Shown here one piece after another: positions 29,926 through 32,008 of a stretch of DNA of 32,008 nt. The notes beneath the pieces are model-generated. The model saw only the letters and a list, made by a program, of their open reading frames with translations, made no database searches and was not told the origin of the DNA. The DNA is from a virus: positions 2,449-34,456 of IMG/VR virus record IMGVR_UViG_3300029787_000170, one strand, 5' to 3'. Both the position numbers and the translations under genes were made by a program. The stretch's first letter is position 1; every line of letters starts with the position of its first letter.

Positions 29926-30696
29926 ATGAAATTATTATCAATAACACAATCAAATACCAAAGTTAAAAAGTCCATGAAATATTTTGAAGAATATAAATGG
30001 AATGCAATAAAAAATGCCAATGTTAAAAACCCAGATTATGCAAGTCTGTCATTAATGCCAGATTATAAAATTTGTGGTGGGGCAAAATCTGGGGGGTGCA
30101 TGGATTTATGCTTAAAGTCATCTGGTTTTGCCAAGGTTTTTAAATCTGTAAATATTGCTAGACAAAAAAAGACAGAGTTTTTATTAAATGATAAAATTGG
30201 ATTTATAAACCAATTAGATAAAGAGCTATTTAATTTTAATAAAAAATGCATTGCCAATAATAAAACTGGATTTGTAAGATTAAATACTATTAGTGATTAT
30301 CCATTTTATAAAACTGGTTTAATGCAAAGATATCCAAATTTAATTTTTGTTGATTATACAAAAATAGCAAAAAGGTTATTTGAGCAACTACCAGAAAATT
30401 ATTTTTTAATCTTTTCATTTTCTGGACGTTTACAATATTCTAATCAAGTTAAACTAGCATTAAAAACAGACTTTCCTATATCTGTCGTTTTTAAATGTGA
30501 CTTTCCAGAAACATTTTTAGGACGTGAAGTAATTGATGGTGACAAGTCAGACTTAAATAATGTTTTACAATACAATAAAATTATTGGTTTAAAGTTTAAA
30601 GAGATCAACAAAGAAGATTATGAACTATATAAAAATAATGGTTTTATAGTTCATGAAGATCAAATTGAATTTTACAATAATAAATTCATGAATTGA
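29926..30696 (+). CDS. GP88-like protein with Cys cluster
   Basis: ATG 29926 follows GAGG by nine bases. An upstream in-frame ATG at 29911 contains the ribosome site and is less likely. The 256-residue protein has a cysteine cluster (Cys50, Cys58, Cys62: CX7CX3C), then FVRLNTISDYPFY (about 116-128), PNLIFVDYTKIAKRL, YFLIFSFSGRLQYS and VIDGDKSDLNNVL followed by IIGLKFK. This order is what I know from the phage GP88 family (PF17338), whose activity is unknown and which looks like a strand-helix barrel with metal-binding cysteines. A radical-SAM-like or nucleotide-modifying function is speculation. It is AT-rich and ends the cassette. Confidence 0.72.
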   Translation: MKLLSITQSNTKVKKSMKYFEEYKWNAIKNANVKNPDYASLSLMPDYKICGGAKSGGCMDLCLKSSGFAKVFKSVNIARQKKTEFLLNDKIGFINQLDKELFNFNKKCIANNKTGFVRLNTISDYPFYKTGLMQRYPNLIFVDYTKIAKRLFEQLPENYFLIFSFSGRLQYSNQVKLALKTDFPISVVFKCDFPETFLGREVIDGDKSDLNNVLQYNKIIGLKFKEINKEDYELYKNNGFIVHEDQIEFYNNKFMN

Positions 30697-30707
30697 CAAA
30701 GATCAAT

Positions 30708-30719
30708 TTAACATGTTAA
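30708..30719. promoter_or_regulatory. TTAACATGTTAA palindrome downstream of the GP88-like gene
   Basis: The 12-bp core of the cassette palindrome is present, with T rather than G just outside it on the left and T on the right. It lies 11 bases past the stop and just before the terminator hairpins. Confidence 0.6.
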
Positions 30720-30725
30720 TTAATG

Positions 30726-30750
30726 AGTGAGCTAATCGGGATAGCTCACT
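30726..30750 (+). other. Perfect 9-bp hairpin after the GP88-like gene
   Basis: AGTGAGCTA-ATCGGGA-TAGCTCACT lies directly before the terminator hairpin. It has no T tract of its own. It mirrors the two-hairpin layout after the first cassette gene. Confidence 0.75.
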
Positions 30751-30762
30751 TATCAAAATCTG

Positions 30763-30797
30763 AGAGCCTAGAAATCCTCCCTCTAGGCTCTTTTTTT
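30763..30797 (+). terminator. Rho-independent terminator after the GP88-like gene
   Basis: AGAGCCTAG (30763-30771) pairs with CTAGGCTCT (30783-30791) around an 11-base loop and is followed by T residues through 30797. It closes the second plus-strand unit. Confidence 0.9.
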
Positions 30798-30808
30798 ATT
30801 TACAATAT

Positions 30809-30933
30809 AAACGGTCACAAATCGCAAGACGCAAGACAATGGATCATGGGCAAAACACAAACGGTCATAAAACGCAAGACGCAAGATCATGGTTGCCGAT
30901 CTACGGTCGCTCCCTACGGTCGCCAAACGGTCA
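30809..30933. repeat. ACGGTC / CAAGACG repeat block (right copy)
   Basis: CGGTC begins at 30812, 30862, 30904, 30917 and 30928. Two units of about 28 bases, starting AAACGGTCA and ending in CGCAAGACGCAAGA, lie 50 bases apart (30809 and 30859). The 23-bp string at 30901-30923 is identical to 29271-29293. No gene is supported here. The block lies between the terminator and the converging nuclease gene. Confidence 0.85.
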
Positions 30934-30964
30934 CGATCAAAAATTTATTGTCAAGATTTTTTTA

Positions 30965-30978
30965 GTTAACATGTTAAC
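30965..30978. promoter_or_regulatory. Perfect GTTAACATGTTAAC palindrome over the nuclease stop codon
   Basis: This is the only fully symmetric 14-bp copy of the cassette palindrome. Its TTA at 30974-30976 is the stop codon of the minus-strand nuclease gene. It bounds the cassette on its right side. Confidence 0.75.
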
Positions 30979-31351
30979 TGCTGCCGAGAACATTTTCCAA
31001 GATTTTTTTAATATCTTTCGTCTTCAATTGACACTTGGCAAGTAAGCCTTTTTCAGATAATTCAATGGCTTGACCACCTCCAAATAAAAATAGGTCAGAG
31101 GTCAAGAGGTGCTTGACCAAGAAAAAAGACAACCCTTTTGAATGAAATAGTGACATATTCCAAGCAATCTGCGACTTTTGGAGTAGGACACTGTTGTTTT
31201 TTGTTGTTTTTAATTCAATAAAGACAGATCTACCATTATGACACAAAAATGTATCACACATTCCATTTGAAACTCTATTTTCAATTCTTTGATAATGTGT
31301 TTTTGGAGGTAGATTTTTCTTCAATAGCAACCAAAGGTTCTTCTCTGACAT
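30974..31351 (-). CDS. PD-(D/E)XK nuclease (VRR-NUC-like)
   Basis: The 125-residue protein has the core of a small restriction-like nuclease: RIENRVSNGMCDTF (Glu24, Asp33), VFIELKTTK (Glu46, Lys48) and Gln61 in QKSQIAW. These match the GxPD, ExK and Q positions of VRR-NUC domains, with GMCD in place of GVPD. Such proteins can resolve branched DNA or nick it, which fits a position next to the terminase, where concatemers must be trimmed. The start overlaps the small terminase gene by 71 bases. The DNA-junction role is inferred from family and neighbours. Confidence 0.82.
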   Translation of the reverse strand: MSEKNLWLLLKKNLPPKTHYQRIENRVSNGMCDTFLCHNGRSVFIELKTTKNNSVLLQKSQIAWNMSLFHSKGLSFFLVKHLLTSDLFLFGGGQAIELSEKGLLAKCQLKTKDIKKILENVLGSS

Positions 31352-31817
31352 CTTCTACTTTCTTAAAATTACCATCAATAAATGCATGAGGATATTCTGA
31401 CCTAATTTGATTTAATCTTGAAACTATTTCTTCTCGACTAAGTTTATCTAATTGATGGATGTGATTTTGTTCTCTTCTATCAACTGTTAAACCACCTAAT
31501 GCAGATCTTGTTTTCTCTGCATTTATTGATGCAGAAAATTGTCCCTCTTCTTCTGCTTTGTGTGATAGCTCAGATAATCTTTTCAATTGACCAAGTAAAG
31601 TTACTCCATATCTTCTTTCTCTTTCATCTCGAAGTTCTGTTATATATTCAGTAACTAATGGAAAGTCTTTCCCATTTAATAATTTAGATGCATGATGTCT
31701 TGCACTGTCTTCAGTATATCCACTTTTAATTGCACATTGTCGAGCAGAATAAATACCCTCGACATAATGTTTAGCGAATTCTATTTGTCTTGCAGTAAGT
31801 TTTGATTTATTTCCCAT
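31281..31817 (-). CDS. terS: Terminase small subunit
   Basis: The 178-residue protein has an N-terminal helix-turn-helix-type region (LTARQIEFAKHYVEGIYSAR, then QCAIKSGYTEDSARHHASKL, about 7-46) typical of terminase small subunits (PF03592). An oligomerisation helix follows (SINAEKTRSALGGLTVDRRE region). The charged C-terminus overlaps the nuclease gene. It recognises phage DNA and starts packaging with the large subunit. ATG 31817 is preferred to an upstream TTG at 31847, although neither has a strong ribosome site. The repeat array at 31899-31981, just upstream, is a plausible recognition site. Confidence 0.8.
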   Translation of the reverse strand: MGNKSKLTARQIEFAKHYVEGIYSARQCAIKSGYTEDSARHHASKLLNGKDFPLVTEYITELRDERERRYGVTLLGQLKRLSELSHKAEEEGQFSASINAEKTRSALGGLTVDRREQNHIHQLDKLSREEIVSRLNQIRSEYPHAFIDGNFKKVEDVREEPLVAIEEKSTSKNTLSKN

Positions 31818-31898
31818 AAAGCTAATATAAGGGATTTTCACAACCAAATCAAATTGGAAAAATAAAAGTCTTATGTGCGTTTTTGTGTTATTTGAAGT

Positions 31899-31981
31899 GT
31901 GGTAAACGTGGTAAAGTGTGGTAAAAATATTCTAAAAAATCCTTTAAAAACAACAGTTACCACAGTTACCACAGTTACCAC
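31899..31981. repeat. Inverted array of GTGGTAA/TTACCAC repeats upstream of terS
   Basis: GTGGTAA occurs at 31899-31905, 31908-31914 and 31918-31924. TTACCAC occurs at 31957-31963, 31966-31972 and 31975-31981, spaced exactly nine bases with ACAGTTACC units. The two sets face each other across 32 AT-rich bases. No gene is visible from 31818 to 32008. The array may be a terminase recognition (cos/pac) site, a replication origin or a cluster of operators. Confidence 0.85.
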
Positions 31982-32008
31982 ACCTTTTTCAAAAATATTT
32001 TTAAATTT

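Noticed and set aside
29271-30933. CRISPR array
   Set aside because: Units are short, vary in spacing and include no uniform repeat with unique spacers of equal size; no Cas gene is present.
30723-31045. Two plus-strand frames across the right repeat block
   Set aside because: They cover terminator hairpins, tandem repeats and the end of the nuclease gene, with no start signals.
31818-31847. TTG-start extension of terS by ten residues
   Set aside because: The hydrophobic extension has no clear ribosome site and the ATG at 31817 begins the conserved family region.
1-32008. Integrase, attachment sites or tRNA genes
   Set aside because: I looked for integrase motifs and tRNA-like cloverleaf stretches in the intergenic regions and saw none. 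The hairpins at 28911-28956 do not form a cloverleaf.

Overview
The window is about 32 kb of a tailed double-stranded DNA phage and holds most of its packaging, head, tail and host-recognition genes. Recognisable families are a large terminase, a P22-like portal, a Mu gpT-like major capsid protein, head-tail adaptors, a GTA-type holin, tail fibres and a tail-fibre chaperone. No tape-measure or tail-tube gene is visible, so a short-tailed (podovirus-like) particle is the best reading. The composition is AT-rich and many small basic proteins resemble ones I know from marine uncultured phages and pelagiphages. The GTA-type holin family is typical of alphaproteobacterial phages. A marine alphaproteobacterial host, perhaps SAR11-like, is therefore likely but not proven. 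No integrase, polymerase, helicase, endolysin or tRNA gene is visible; the replication genes presumably lie outside the window.

Layout, following the minus strand from right to left. At 31899-31981, upstream of the small terminase gene, is an inverted array of six GTGGTAA/TTACCAC words. Then come the small terminase subunit (to 31281) and an overlapping PD-(D/E)XK nuclease (to 30974). A plus-strand, very AT-rich cassette (28314-30973) interrupts the packaging genes. The minus-strand operon resumes with the large terminase, two small basic proteins, the portal, a membrane protein, two micro-ORFs, a holin, several virion-associated unknowns, a GroES-like co-chaperonin, a scaffold-like protein, two virion proteins and the major capsid protein. 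A terminator, with a promoter partly inside it, follows the capsid gene at about 17320-17360. The tail part runs from 17267 down to 1: virion proteins, small basic proteins, two adaptors, fibres and their chaperone, repeat-built adhesin-like proteins, a large tail protein, two glycine- or glutamine-rich internal-virion-type proteins and a truncated gene at the left edge. Genes are packed with many one-base TAATG stop/start overlaps, which suggests translational coupling.

The most unusual part is the plus-strand cassette between the two terminase genes. It encodes four small or unknown proteins, the last a GP88-like cysteine protein of 256 aa. Non-coding DNA takes up much of it and is highly patterned: seven copies of a GTTAACATGTTAA(C/G) palindrome, a second dyad family with TTGCA/TGCAA arms, two intergenic blocks of ACGGTC and CAAGACG repeats that flank the last two genes, paired hairpins and two strong terminators. 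Each transcription unit appears to carry its own operator set and terminator. This looks like an independently regulated accessory module inserted into the late operon; what it does cannot be read from the sequence alone.
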